Below are positions 7,037 to 16,026 of a stretch of 64,000 nt of DNA, in pieces. The stretch covers positions 1-64,000 of the forward strand of contig NZ_SCHN01000005.1 in assembly GCF_004120195.1 (NCBI RefSeq), written 5' to 3'. How positions within the stretch are numbered: the stretch's first letter is position 1; each line of letters opens with the position of its first letter. The notes beneath the pieces were generated by a model. The model made no database searches. It had not been told where the DNA came from and saw only the letters and a program-made list of their open reading frames with translations. Position numbers and translations under genes: made by a program. Source of the stretch: Enterovibrio baiacu. GTDB lineage: Bacteria > Pseudomonadota > Gammaproteobacteria > Enterobacterales > Vibrionaceae.

Positions 7037-9709
7037 ATGCATGGAAACCGAGAGCAACAGAGCGACATTGATCCATCAGAAACACAGGAGTGGGTCGATT
7101 CACTGTTAAGTGTGAAACAAGAAGACGGCGTGGATCGCGCAAAGTACCTATTAAAGACGTTAGAAGACACTGCGCGTGTTGAAGGGCTGAATACGACAGA
7201 GCAACCTTACTCTTCTTATCGAAATACGATTTCTCTCGAACAGCAAGGTGTGTATCCAGGTGATCTTGCGGTTGAACATCGCCTAACTGCCATTATGCGC
7301 TGGAATGCGTTGGCAATCGTCGTGCGTGCCAATGAAGCTTATGGCGGGTTAGGGGGCCATGTTGCCAGTTATGCATCTGCGGCTGAAATCTTCGAAATGG
7401 GGTTTAACCATTTTTTCCGGGCTCGAACGGATACCTTTGGCGGGGATCTGGTTTACTACCAACCGCACTCAGCGCCAGGGGTGTATTCGCGCGCCTTCTT
7501 GGAAGGTCGGTTAACACGCACGCAAATCGACAACTATCGACAGGAGGTGGGGGGCAACGGCTTATGTTCTTACCCGCACCCATGGTTGATGCCTGATTTC
7601 TGGCAATTCCCAACAGGCTCCATGGGTATTGGCCCGTTGAATGCCGTCTATCAAGCGAGATACATGCGATACACACAAGCACGTGGTTTGTTGAACACAG
7701 ATGACCGCCATGTATGGGGTGTATTTGGGGATGGCGAGATGGATGAACCCGAATCCATTGCAGGGCTGACGCTAGCGGCACGCGAAGGGTTGGATAATCT
7801 AACGTTCATCGTGAACTGTAATTTGCAACGGCTTGATGGCCCTGTTCGGGGTAACGGGCAGGTTATTCAGGAACTGGAGTCGCTCTTCATTGGTGCGGGT
7901 TGGAATGTCATCAAAGTGCTTTGGGGATCAGAGTGGGATGACATTTTTGCGCGCGATAAAGACAATGTCTTGCTCCGCCGCTTTGCGAACACAGTCGATG
8001 GAGAGTATCAGAACCTTGGTGCGAAAGACGGCGATTACAACCGCGACAAATTCTTCAATACGGATCCGCGCAGTGCCTCCTTGGTATCACACTTGTCAGA
8101 TGACGAGATAAACAACCTTAAACGCGGTGGTCACGATTTTCGTAAGCTTCATGCTGCGTTTGCTGCGGCGAAAGCGCATAAAGGTCGTCCGACCGTGATC
8201 TTAGCAAAAACCAAAAAAGGCTTTGGCATGGGCGGTGCGGGTGAATCACGAATGATCGCTCACCAAGCTAAATCATTGGATACCGGTGCGCTTTATCAAT
8301 TTCGTGACCGCTTTAACCTTCCTATTTCGGACAGCGATGTTGAGAATCTCAACATTTTTGTGCCTGATGCTGACAGCGAAGAGATGACGTATTTGCATGC
8401 TCGCCGAAAAGCGCTGGGGGGCTATATGCCAGAACGGGTGCGGGTTGCGCCAAAAGAAACCTTAGTCGCGGTGCCCGATATCAATACCTACGGGAAATTC
8501 GCACTCAAGGCGGATGGAAAAGAGATGTCGACCACCATGGCGGCTGTTCGAATGATGGGAGGGTTGTTAAAAGATCCTGCGTTTGGACAGCGTGTTGTGC
8601 CGATTGTGGCGGACGAGGCGCGTACTTTTGGCATGAATAACTTGTTTCGTCAGATCGGTATTTACTCGCCAGATGGACAACAATATGAGCCTGAAGATGC
8701 GGGCTCAATGATGTACTACAAAGAATCATCCAGCGGCCAATTGTTAGAAGAAGGCATCACGGAGGCTGGGGCTCTTTCATCTTGGGCTGCGGCTGCCACG
8801 TCTTACTCTATTCACGGCATGCCCATGCTACCGATTTATATCTACTATTCGATGTTTGGTTTTCAACGTATTGGTGATTTGATCTGGGCGGCGGCAGACC
8901 AACGCGCGCGCGGTTTTTTGCTGGGCGCAACGGCTGGTCGAACGACGTTATCGGGTGAAGGACTGCAACACCAAGATGGGACGAGCCAGCTCATTGCATC
9001 AACCATTCCTAATTGCCGAAGCTATGACCCTGCGTTTGCCTGCGAGCTTGCTGTTATTTTTGATTACGGCACAAAACGAATGATGGAAGCGCAAATTGAC
9101 GAGTTCTATTACATCACGGTCATGAACGAAAACTACGCGCAGCCTTCGCTCACTGACGGCGATGAAGAAGACATCATCAAAGGGCTTTACGAACTGCGTG
9201 AATACGAACAGAGCAATGCCATGATCAATTTGGTGGGCGCTGGGACCATCATGATGGAGGTGATTGCGGCCGCTGAGCTGTTAAACGAAAAGTTCGATAT
9301 TCCAACCAAGGTGTTCAGTGCCACGAGCTTTTCAGAGCTGGCGCGTGATGCGGAACGTGTAGAGCGGCAGCGTCGACGAAACCTGGACGCGGCTTCGCCG
9401 ACGTCGCATGTGGAAAAAATTCTTGGCGCTACCTTACCCACGGTTGTTGCCACAGACTATGTGAGGGCAGTACCTCAGATGATCGCGCAATACCTTCCTC
9501 AGCGTTTTGTTGCGCTGGGTACGGATGGTTTTGGTCGCAGTGATCAACGAGAGAATCTTCGCGCGTTCTTTGAAGTTGATCGCTATAACATTGCTCTAAC
9601 AGCGATTGAAACTTTGGTGAGAGATGGGAAAGTGGATAGGTCTGTGCAAGCCGCGGCGATTAACGCCTTTAACCTAGAGCCAAACAAACCGGCATCTTGG
9701 ACACAATGA
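7037..9709 (+). CDS. Homodimeric-type 2-oxoacid dehydrogenase E1 (AceE-like; probably 2-oxobutyrate-preferring MdeB)
   Basis: This 890-residue thiamin-diphosphate enzyme is collinear with E. coli AceE (887 residues). It has the N-terminal DPSETQEWVDSL, the FFRARTDTFGGDLVYYQPH segment, the thiamin-binding GDGEMDEPES...NCNLQRLDGP region, RTFGMNNLFRQIGIYSPDGQQY, and the C-terminal LGTDGFGRSDQRENLR. E1 decarboxylates a 2-oxoacid and passes the acyl group to lipoyl-E2. No E2 or E3 gene lies nearby, so it would have to borrow subunits of the housekeeping complex. A divergent Lrp-family gene favours an MdeB-like role (2-oxobutyrate from methionine or threonine breakdown). A second pyruvate dehydrogenase E1 is the alternative. 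No methionine gamma-lyase gene is adjacent, unlike in Pseudomonas putida. Confidence 0.83.
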   Translation: MHGNREQQSDIDPSETQEWVDSLLSVKQEDGVDRAKYLLKTLEDTARVEGLNTTEQPYSSYRNTISLEQQGVYPGDLAVEHRLTAIMRWNALAIVVRANEAYGGLGGHVASYASAAEIFEMGFNHFFRARTDTFGGDLVYYQPHSAPGVYSRAFLEGRLTRTQIDNYRQEVGGNGLCSYPHPWLMPDFWQFPTGSMGIGPLNAVYQARYMRYTQARGLLNTDDRHVWGVFGDGEMDEPESIAGLTLAAREGLDNLTFIVNCNLQRLDGPVRGNGQVIQELESLFIGAGWNVIKVLWGSEWDDIFARDKDNVLLRRFANTVDGEYQNLGAKDGDYNRDKFFNTDPRSASLVSHLSDDEINNLKRGGHDFRKLHAAFAAAKAHKGRPTVILAKTKKGFGMGGAGESRMIAHQAKSLDTGALYQFRDRFNLPISDSDVENLNIFVPDADSEEMTYLHARRKALGGYMPERVRVAPKETLVAVPDINTYGKFALKADGKEMSTTMAAVRMMGGLLKDPAFGQRVVPIVADEARTFGMNNLFRQIGIYSPDGQQYEPEDAGSMMYYKESSSGQLLEEGITEAGALSSWAAAATSYSIHGMPMLPIYIYYSMFGFQRIGDLIWAAADQRARGFLLGATAGRTTLSGEGLQHQDGTSQLIASTIPNCRSYDPAFACELAVIFDYGTKRMMEAQIDEFYYITVMNENYAQPSLTDGDEEDIIKGLYELREYEQSNAMINLVGAGTIMMEVIAAAELLNEKFDIPTKVFSATSFSELARDAERVERQRRRNLDAASPTSHVEKILGATLPTVVATDYVRAVPQMIAQYLPQRFVALGTDGFGRSDQRENLRAFFEVDRYNIALTAIETLVRDGKVDRSVQAAAINAFNLEPNKPASWTQ

Positions 9710-9749
9710 AACAGTGTCGAGGCTGAGTGCGCTGTCGCTGGTATTGGGT

Positions 9750-11114
9750 TTACTGTCTTTGTTTCGCCTTGCTCGCCAACCTTTTCGCGGCTTCTCGATG
9801 GCGCGCGATCAATGCGTGTTTATCAACACCAAAAAGCTCGCCATTTTTCACACGCCACTCACCGTTAACCATGACATGGTCGGCGTGTTGAGCACCGCAA
9901 AGGACCAACGCGGCGAGAGGATCATGGCTCCCCGAAAATCGAATGTCATCAAGGGTAAACATGGCGATGTCTGCCATCATGCCGGGCGCAAGTGTGCCGA
10001 TATCGTTTCTGCCAATGTTGCGCGCCGAGCCTTGCGTGGCCCAGCGGAACGCATCCAAATGGCTCACGCTGGCAGAACCGTAACGCAGGCGTTGTATGTA
10101 GGTCGCCATGCGCAGTTCGTTGACCAAATTTGAACCATCATTGGACGCGGAGCCGTCTACGCCCAAGCCAACAGACGCGCCCGCAGCTTCGAGCTCTAAG
10201 TTTCGACAAATGCCCGATGCGAGCATCATGTTTGAACTCGGGCAATGGCAAATGCCGATGCCTGCCGCGCCTAAGCGAGTAATCTCTTCATCATTGAAAT
10301 GAATACCGTGCGCCAACCACGTTCGATCGTGCAACCAACCCACATCTTCTAGGTAATCAACGGGGCGTAAACCGAATTTTTCTAAGCAAAACGCTTCTTC
10401 ATCGATGGTTTCACACAAGTGGGTGTGAAGCATCACATTGTGCTGTTTGGCAACGCGCGCCGTTTCTTTCATCAAGTCGGTGGTGACGGAAAAGGGAGAG
10501 CAGGGCGCGAGCGCGATTTGTGTCATCCCGCCGTGTTCTGGCTGGTGGTAGCGATTGATCAAACGAATGCTGTCATCAATGATGGTTTGCTCGGTTTGAA
10601 TGGTATGTCTGGGTGGCAAGCCGCCCTGATCTTCGCCGAGGCTCATTGAACCGCGGGTCAGTACGGTGCGAATGCCCATTTTCTGCGTCGCTTCAATCTG
10701 TACATCAATGGCATGCTCTAGGCCAGTAGGAATTAAATAGTGATGATCAGAAGCCGTCGTGCAGCCTGAGAGTAATAATTCTGCAGAGGCAAGCTCGGTA
10801 CTCAGTTGCATCATTTCTTCATCAAGACAGGCCCAAACCGGATATAAGGCCTTAAGCCAATTGAACAACTCTTTGTCCAATGCGTCTGGGTAAGCTCGTG
10901 TGAGTGTTTGGTAGAAATGGTGGTGGGCGTTAACCAGCCCTGGAAGAACAACATGCTGGGAAGCATCCACTACGCAATCAATGGTTACAGAGGGTTGAGC
11001 TTCTTTTTCTAGCACCTCAACGATACACGCACCATCAACCACAATACCGCCTGATGCCTTGTGTTCCGTGCCAGTCCAAATGGCGAGCGGGTTCTTTATC
11101 CATGTTGTTGCCAT
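9750..11114 (-). CDS. 8-oxoguanine deaminase (amidohydrolase superfamily)
   Basis: This 454-residue metal-dependent amidohydrolase has the N-terminal metal motif NAHHHFYQTLTRAYPDA (His64/His66), which is typical of 8-oxoguanine deaminase and AtzB-like enzymes rather than of classical guanine deaminase. Further metal and substrate residues follow in HTHLCET, WLAHGIHF and VGLGVDGSASNDGSN. 8-oxoguanine deaminase converts 8-oxoguanine to urate and ammonia, exactly the substrate of the urate pathway encoded a few kilobases away. The ATG at 11114 has AAAGGA 8 bases upstream; a TTG two codons earlier is less likely. It converges on the E1 gene. A guanine or isocytosine deaminase activity cannot be excluded from sequence alone. 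Confidence 0.8.
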   Translation of the reverse strand: MATTWIKNPLAIWTGTEHKASGGIVVDGACIVEVLEKEAQPSVTIDCVVDASQHVVLPGLVNAHHHFYQTLTRAYPDALDKELFNWLKALYPVWACLDEEMMQLSTELASAELLLSGCTTASDHHYLIPTGLEHAIDVQIEATQKMGIRTVLTRGSMSLGEDQGGLPPRHTIQTEQTIIDDSIRLINRYHQPEHGGMTQIALAPCSPFSVTTDLMKETARVAKQHNVMLHTHLCETIDEEAFCLEKFGLRPVDYLEDVGWLHDRTWLAHGIHFNDEEITRLGAAGIGICHCPSSNMMLASGICRNLELEAAGASVGLGVDGSASNDGSNLVNELRMATYIQRLRYGSASVSHLDAFRWATQGSARNIGRNDIGTLAPGMMADIAMFTLDDIRFSGSHDPLAALVLCGAQHADHVMVNGEWRVKNGELFGVDKHALIARHREAAKRLASKAKQRQ

Positions 11115-11167
11115 AGCCAATGTCCTTTGGGTTCACGTTGTTGTTCGTTGAGCCGAGATGCATGAAA

Positions 11168-11195
11168 CACACCCTCTGTGAAGGAGGAGGGTGTG
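11168..11195 (-). terminator. Hairpin after the NCS2 permease gene
   Basis: A perfect 9-bp stem (CACACCCTC / GAGGGTGTG) lies 14 bases past the permease stop. Only a short T-run (TTTCAT) follows on the minus strand, so termination may be partial and read on into the deaminase gene. Confidence 0.5.
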
Positions 11196-11208
11196 AAACA
11201 GGTATAAC

Positions 11209-12654
11209 CTATTGAACAGGTTTTGTCGGGGAATCACCGTCTGGAGAAGACGTGTCAGGGTTCTTTGATAAGGCGGCTTGAGAATCAGTGTTGTCGTCAT
11301 CCAACGATGAGAAATCGCTGTTCTGTTGCGCGAGTTCTTCTTCCTCTGCTTCTTTTTCTGCCACCACGTCTTCTTTGGTTTTTGGCAATAAAAGGTTCAG
11401 CATCACCGCCACGATGGTGCCTGTGGTGATGCCAGAATGAAGCAATTGAGCAACGTCATGATGCAAGTGTTGAAGAATGTTGGGTTGAACAGTTACCGCA
11501 AGGCCTGAGGCGAGTGACACACAGATCACGAGCGCATTACGGCGTGTGTCTGCAGCTTTGATCAACATGCGAATACCGGCGTAGGCAATCATGCCGAACA
11601 TAATAAAGCCGACACCGCCGAGTACGGGTTTTGGAACGGTAACCGCCAGTGCACCAAATTTAGGGAATAGACCTGCGAGAATGAGCAATACGCCTGTTGC
11701 GCCCACCACGAATCGACTTGCCACACCTGTAATTCCCACAATGCCCACGTTTTGGCTGAATGATGCCAACGGCAATGCATTAAACATGGCACCGATGGCA
11801 CTACCAATCCCATCACCAAGCAGGCCCCGTTTCAGATCCTTTCCTGAAATGTTTTTATGGCAGTTACTGGCAAGCGCAAGGAAATCACCTGTCGCCTCTG
11901 CAATCACTACAATGTAGGCCAGCGACATACTCACGATGGCAGTGAGTGAAAACGTAAAGCCGTACTTGAACGGCTCAGGCGTGGCAAACCAGCCCGCATT
12001 GCTAATTTGCGTTAAATCCACCATGCCCATGCTCAAAGCAACCAAGTACCCGCCCGCGAGGCCAATCACAATGGCAGATGCCGCAACCGCACCTTTTGCA
12101 TAGGTTGAGACTAGCAGCACCACGGCAAGGGAAACGGCGGCTAGAAAGAGTTTTGGCAAGGTCGCAAAATGCTCGCTGCCAGCAGGCGCATCACCCACCC
12201 AATTCATGGCAACAGGCAGAATGGTTAAACCAATGAGGGTGACGACGACACCACTAACAACGGGAGGAAACAGTTTTCGTATTTGTTCCATAAAGAAACT
12301 GGCAATGATCACCAGAAACGCACCAACAAGGGAGGCCCCAAGAATGCCGGACATGCCATCGACTTTGCCGATGCCAATGGCAATCCCCAGAAAGGCAAAA
12401 CTCGAGCCCATGACGACGGGCAACCGAATGCCGACAGGCCCCAGTCCAAGACATTGAACAATGGTGATAGCACCTGAAACAAACAAGGCTGCGTTGATGA
12501 GTGTGACTATTTCAGCACCGGGAAGACCAATGGCAGAACCCACGATCAGCGGTACTGCGATTATCCCTCCAACGGATGCAAGCATGTGTTGAACTGCGAG
12601 CATGAAGGTGACGCCCGTGGGCGGCTTGTCATTCAATTGATATAAGAGCTTCAT
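11209..12654 (-). CDS. NCS2-family xanthine/uracil (probably urate or xanthine) permease
   Basis: This 481-residue inner-membrane nucleobase symporter has the usual 14 hydrophobic segments and the family signature ASFSQNVGIVGITG. It belongs to the UraA/XanQ/UacT branch and imports a purine or uracil with protons. Next to the urate pathway, urate or xanthine is the likely substrate. The C-terminal ~55 residues after the last membrane segment form an acidic Ser/Asp/Glu-rich cytoplasmic tail, longer than in E. coli homologues. Start: the ATG at 12654 (MKLLYQLND) has AAGGAAAG upstream; the longer frame beginning further upstream is not supported. A terminator separates it from azgA, so it probably has its own promoter. 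Confidence 0.85.
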   Translation of the reverse strand: MKLLYQLNDKPPTGVTFMLAVQHMLASVGGIIAVPLIVGSAIGLPGAEIVTLINAALFVSGAITIVQCLGLGPVGIRLPVVMGSSFAFLGIAIGIGKVDGMSGILGASLVGAFLVIIASFFMEQIRKLFPPVVSGVVVTLIGLTILPVAMNWVGDAPAGSEHFATLPKLFLAAVSLAVVLLVSTYAKGAVAASAIVIGLAGGYLVALSMGMVDLTQISNAGWFATPEPFKYGFTFSLTAIVSMSLAYIVVIAEATGDFLALASNCHKNISGKDLKRGLLGDGIGSAIGAMFNALPLASFSQNVGIVGITGVASRFVVGATGVLLILAGLFPKFGALAVTVPKPVLGGVGFIMFGMIAYAGIRMLIKAADTRRNALVICVSLASGLAVTVQPNILQHLHHDVAQLLHSGITTGTIVAVMLNLLLPKTKEDVVAEKEAEEEELAQQNSDFSSLDDDNTDSQAALSKNPDTSSPDGDSPTKPVQ

Positions 12655-12793
12655 CGTGCTTTCCTTCGTGAAACGATCTCGAATGGTTAAAGACACCGAC
12701 ACATGGTGTTGCCACATGTCGAGCTACGGTGGACGCGTTTCAGAGAGTACGGTTAAGTGTCTGAAGACGCGTTGTTTCTTTATCAATACGCTA

Positions 12794-12819
12794 AGAAAAA
12801 GGGGCGTATTGCCCCTTAA
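12794..12819 (-). terminator. Rho-independent terminator after azgA
   Basis: The stem AAGGGGC / GCCCCTT with loop GTATT is followed by TTTTTCTTAG on the minus strand, just past the azgA stop. Confidence 0.8.
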
Positions 12820-12824
12820 TTTAT

Positions 12825-14159
12825 CTATCCCAGTAGTACCAACTTGAATGCAAACAAGATGCTCAGTGCGTACATGGCAATGGATATGTCAGAGAACTTA
12901 CCCGTACCGGCTTTGAGCACGGTGTAGGTAATAAAGCCGAGTGCGATACCGTTTGAAATGGAGAAGGTCAACGGCATCATCAGTGCGGTGACTGCAGCGG
13001 GAACGGAGTCGGTGAAATCTTCCCAATTCACATTTTTAATGCTGCCCATCATAAGAAAAGCCACATAAATCAATGCACCTGCAGTGGCATAAGCAGGGAT
13101 CATGCCAGCAAGAGGAGAAAGGAAAATAGCGGCTAAGAATAGCAGGCCGACGATGATGGCAGACAAGCCTGTACGGGCGCCTGCAGAAACACCTGCAGCA
13201 CTTTCCACATAACTGGTGACAGGTGGACAACCGAAACATGCACCAATTACGCTCGACATACTGTCCGCTTTTAGTGCACGAGGTAGACCCTCGATTTTGC
13301 CTGTTTCTTTATTCATCAAATTGGCGCGCTCTGCGACACCCATCAATGTACCCGCGGTGTCGAACATGTTGACGAACAAGAAGGCGAGGATGATGCTGAT
13401 CATGCCAACATTCAGTGCGCCAGCGATGTCCATGGCCATAAACGTGGGCGCGATGCTTGGTGGCGCGGAGAAAATTCCGTTGTATTGGAACAAGTCCAGC
13501 CCCAACCCAATCAAAGTCACGCTGAAAATGCCGATCAGTACAGACCCAAACACTTGCTTAACGGAAAGCACTGAGATAATGAAAAAGCAGACTGCGGCGA
13601 GGATGGCTTCAGGTTTGGTGAAATCACCCAAGGTCACTAAGGTTGCTGAACTGCCTACGACGATACCGGCGCTTTTCAAGCCGATGATGCCGAGGAATAA
13701 GCCAACACCCGCCGTCATGGCATAGCGTAAACTGCTTGGAATACTGTCGATGATCCACTCACGAACACGAGAGACACTCAGGCCGACGAATATCACGCCA
13801 GAGATAAAGACTGCCCCTAGCGCGACTTGCCATGAATACCCCATTTCTCCAACGACAGTGAAGGCGAAGAAGGCATTCAAGCCCATGCCCGGAGCCAATC
13901 CAACGGGCCAATTGGCGAACAGTCCCATCATCAAGGTACCAATGGCTGCACCTATACAGGTTGCAACGAACAGTGCGCCCGGATCCATGCCAGATGCGGA
14001 CATGATGTTTGGGTTTACAAAGATGATGTAGGCCATGGTGGCGAAGGTGGTGACGCCACCTATCACCTCATTTTTAATGGTTGTGCCGTTTTGGCTTAAC
14101 TTAAACCAAGATTCAAGAAACCCTTTTGAGGTTGTCTCTGTCGCGTCTTGCTTTTCCAT
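12825..14159 (-). CDS. AzgA-type adenine/guanine/hypoxanthine permease
   Basis: This 444-residue NCS2-like permease of the AzgA/PurP branch has the N-terminal FKLSQNGTTIKNEVIGGVTT and the conserved GCPPVTSYVESAAGVSAGAR segment, with 12-13 membrane spans. It imports hypoxanthine, adenine or guanine by proton symport. Start: the ATG at 14159 (MEKQDATET) follows AAAGGACG with an 8-base gap; the upstream extension is rejected. It lies 117 bases downstream of uraH on the same strand and probably shares its promoter, linking purine import to purine breakdown. Confidence 0.87.
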   Translation of the reverse strand: MEKQDATETTSKGFLESWFKLSQNGTTIKNEVIGGVTTFATMAYIIFVNPNIMSASGMDPGALFVATCIGAAIGTLMMGLFANWPVGLAPGMGLNAFFAFTVVGEMGYSWQVALGAVFISGVIFVGLSVSRVREWIIDSIPSSLRYAMTAGVGLFLGIIGLKSAGIVVGSSATLVTLGDFTKPEAILAAVCFFIISVLSVKQVFGSVLIGIFSVTLIGLGLDLFQYNGIFSAPPSIAPTFMAMDIAGALNVGMISIILAFLFVNMFDTAGTLMGVAERANLMNKETGKIEGLPRALKADSMSSVIGACFGCPPVTSYVESAAGVSAGARTGLSAIIVGLLFLAAIFLSPLAGMIPAYATAGALIYVAFLMMGSIKNVNWEDFTDSVPAAVTALMMPLTFSISNGIALGFITYTVLKAGTGKFSDISIAMYALSILFAFKLVLLG

Positions 14160-14276
14160 GTGTATGCGTCCTTTTTTATTGATTTGGACAGAATGAATTC
14201 CTTTGTCCACGATGCTTTACATGCACATAGCGTGGTAGAGCATAAAAGTGATGTGCGCACGTAAGCTGTGTTTGTG

Positions 14277-14630
14277 TTAACTGCCCCGATACGTTGAAAA
14301 GCTGTAAGGAGAAACTAAAAGAGGGACATGGTAGTGGGCGTCACTATCATTAATACCAAAGCGGATCACGACATCATCTAAAAAAGGGATGTCATCTAAC
14401 TGAATGCCTTGGCGGATAAAATACTGCGCGGTGTTGAATTGGAGTTGGTATTTGCCAGGCTCCATATCGCTGTCTTCAAGGAGGGGAGAGTCAGTGCGCC
14501 CATCTTGGTTGGTGAGCGAACGCGTGATTGGAATAAGGCCAGCACTGGTATGGCGGAAGAGCGTGATTTCAATCTCTGCACCTGGTGTGCCATTTGCCGT
14601 GTCTAATACGTGTGTGGTGAGCCTTCCCAT
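14277..14630 (-). CDS. uraH: 5-hydroxyisourate hydrolase (transthyretin-like)
   Basis: This 117-residue member of the transthyretin-like family hydrolyses 5-hydroxyisourate to OHCU in urate degradation. Catalytic signatures are all present: His7 in TTHVLDT, the Arg in QDGRTDSPL, the His in AHYHVPLLVSPYSFSTY, and the diagnostic C-terminal tetrapeptide YRGS. It forms a cytoplasmic tetramer in this family. The start at 14630 (MGRLTTHVLD) matches the family length and has AAGGA upstream. It is divergent from puuE, with 416 bases of promoter DNA between them. Confidence 0.95.
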   Translation of the reverse strand: MGRLTTHVLDTANGTPGAEIEITLFRHTSAGLIPITRSLTNQDGRTDSPLLEDSDMEPGKYQLQFNTAQYFIRQGIQLDDIPFLDDVVIRFGINDSDAHYHVPLLVSPYSFSTYRGS

Positions 14631-14648
14631 TTCTTCAATCCTTGTATG

Positions 14649-14660
14649 ATTGTGTACATT
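14649..14660. promoter_or_regulatory. Operator-like site ATTGTGTACATT
   Basis: This is the first member of an exact inverted pair; its reverse complement occurs at 14745-14756. It lies 19 bases upstream of the uraH start codon, a position suited to repression. Confidence 0.45.
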
Positions 14661-14684
14661 CCTCGGATATATACAGTGGTAGCG

Positions 14685-14692
14685 TTGTACAA
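14685..14692. promoter_or_regulatory. Operator-like palindrome TTGTACAA
   Basis: An 8-base perfect palindrome with the same TGTACA core as its neighbours, 55 bases upstream of uraH. Confidence 0.35.
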
Positions 14693-14744
14693 ATAAGCGT
14701 TTATTTACCCGAATCATGGATATTGAATACATTGCGATTAACTA

Positions 14745-14756
14745 AATGTACACAAT
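14745..14756. promoter_or_regulatory. Operator-like site AATGTACACAAT
   Basis: The exact reverse complement of the site at 14649-14660. The paired arrangement suggests cooperative binding or looping across the divergent promoters. Confidence 0.45.
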
Positions 14757-14923
14757 AAATTTGCAGTGTGATGTGCTCCATTTTTGCGATTTTCGTAAAG
14801 TTAATGATGAGTCTACTGCTTTATAAACAAGGGATAAGCAGCGCATCAGGCAATGCTTTGTCGGATAAAGCGAGTTTTCAAAAACTTGATCACGATAACA
14901 ATCTGTTTACTTGTTCTTGTGGA

Positions 14924-14933
14924 TTGTATACAA
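14924..14933. promoter_or_regulatory. Operator-like palindrome TTGTATACAA
   Basis: A perfect 10-base palindrome about 114 bases upstream of puuE. It resembles the TTGTATACAA-type operators of GntR-family (FadR/VanR subgroup) regulators. Confidence 0.45.
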
Positions 14934-15046
14934 AATGCGGATACTTAATTTGTTCTTCGGTGTTAGAGCAAACATGCTTCGCGATAATCAGATCAAAAGA
15001 ACATGTCGCGACTGTTTAAGAACGTGAGTGTTGGAGAATTGGCGCT

Positions 15047-15988
15047 ATGAGTAGTGATTACCCAAGAGACTTGGTGGGTTATGGAGAGCATCCTCCCCAT
15101 CCCAGATGGCCTAACAATGCAAAGATCGCTTTATCCTTTGTGTTGAATTATGAAGAAGGTGGAGAACGTTGCGTTCTGCATGGAGACAAAGAATCTGAAG
15201 CATTTCTGTCCGAAATCCCCGGCGCACAGCCTTTGACTGGCGTGCGTCACATGAGCATGGAATCCATTTATGAATATGGATCGCGTGCGGGAGTATGGCG
15301 GGTATTGCGTTTGTTTAGACAGCAAGAAGTGCCCTTAACCATCTTTGCTGTGGGCATGGCTGTCGAACGGCACCCTGACGTGATCAAAGCAATGATGGCG
15401 GATGGGCATGAAATATGCAGTCATGGATACCGTTGGATCGATTATCAATATGTGCGTGAAGACGATGAAAGAGCGGATATGCAAAAAGCCATTGCCGCGA
15501 TTGAATCCGTCACTGGCGAGCGTCCTCTGGGATGGTACACAGGAAGAACGGGGCCGAATACGAGGAAACTCGTTGCCGAGGAGGGGGGATTTCTTTATGA
15601 CTCCGACGCTTATGACGATGATCTTCCTTACTGGCACGAAGAAGGCACCCAGCCTGGAAAACCACAATTGGTGATCCCCTATGCGTTGGATACGAATGAC
15701 ATGCGTTTTTCGACATCCCAAGGCTTTAATGCGGGCGAGCAGTTCTTCCAGTACCTAAAAGACAGCTTTGATGTGCTGTATGAAGAGGGGCAAGATGCAC
15801 CGAAAATGCTCTCCATTGGGCTTCATTGTCGATTGGTGGGTCGCCCTGGTCGGCTTGCAGCACTCAAACGTTTTGTTGAGTACGTGAAGCAGCATGACGA
15901 CGTCTGGATGACAAGGCGCATTGATATTGCGAAGCATTGGCACACGCATCATCCACATCCATCAATGAAGAAAACCAATGGACGCTGA
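15047..15988 (+). CDS. puuE: Allantoinase PuuE (polysaccharide-deacetylase fold)
   Basis: This 313-residue protein belongs to the PuuE group of the NodB/polysaccharide-deacetylase superfamily, which hydrolyses allantoin to allantoate without the dinuclear metal centre of classical allantoinases. Signature segments include MSSDYPRDLVGYGEHPPHPR at the N-terminus, VLNYEEGGE, TIFAVGMAVERHPD, SHGYRWIDYQ and GWYTGRTGPNTRKL. GGAG precedes the ATG at 15047. It is the first gene of a row of urate-pathway genes (puuE-uraD-alc-allA-puuD) transcribed away from the operator-rich region. Confidence 0.94.
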   Translation: MSSDYPRDLVGYGEHPPHPRWPNNAKIALSFVLNYEEGGERCVLHGDKESEAFLSEIPGAQPLTGVRHMSMESIYEYGSRAGVWRVLRLFRQQEVPLTIFAVGMAVERHPDVIKAMMADGHEICSHGYRWIDYQYVREDDERADMQKAIAAIESVTGERPLGWYTGRTGPNTRKLVAEEGGFLYDSDAYDDDLPYWHEEGTQPGKPQLVIPYALDTNDMRFSTSQGFNAGEQFFQYLKDSFDVLYEEGQDAPKMLSIGLHCRLVGRPGRLAALKRFVEYVKQHDDVWMTRRIDIAKHWHTHHPHPSMKKTNGR

Positions 15989-16026
15989 GTCTCAGCGTTA
16001 TATTGAGAAGTAAGGAGACTTCGTAC

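Larger units (their letters stand above)
14631..15046. promoter_or_regulatory. Divergent control region of the purine-catabolism genes
   Basis: This 416-base AT-rich region lies between uraH and puuE and holds no convincing gene. It contains four TGTACA/TGTATACA-type palindromes (listed separately), including an exact 12-base inverted pair 96 bases apart. These are probable operators for a purine- or urate-responsive repressor encoded elsewhere. Confidence 0.6.

Noticed and set aside
14160-14276. Purine riboswitch upstream of azgA
   Set aside because: The conserved purine-riboswitch core sequences were not seen in the leader.
14768-15019. 83-codon frame in the uraH-puuE control region
   Set aside because: No ribosome binding site. 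It runs through the TTGTATACAA palindrome, and the composition is that of non-coding AT-rich DNA.
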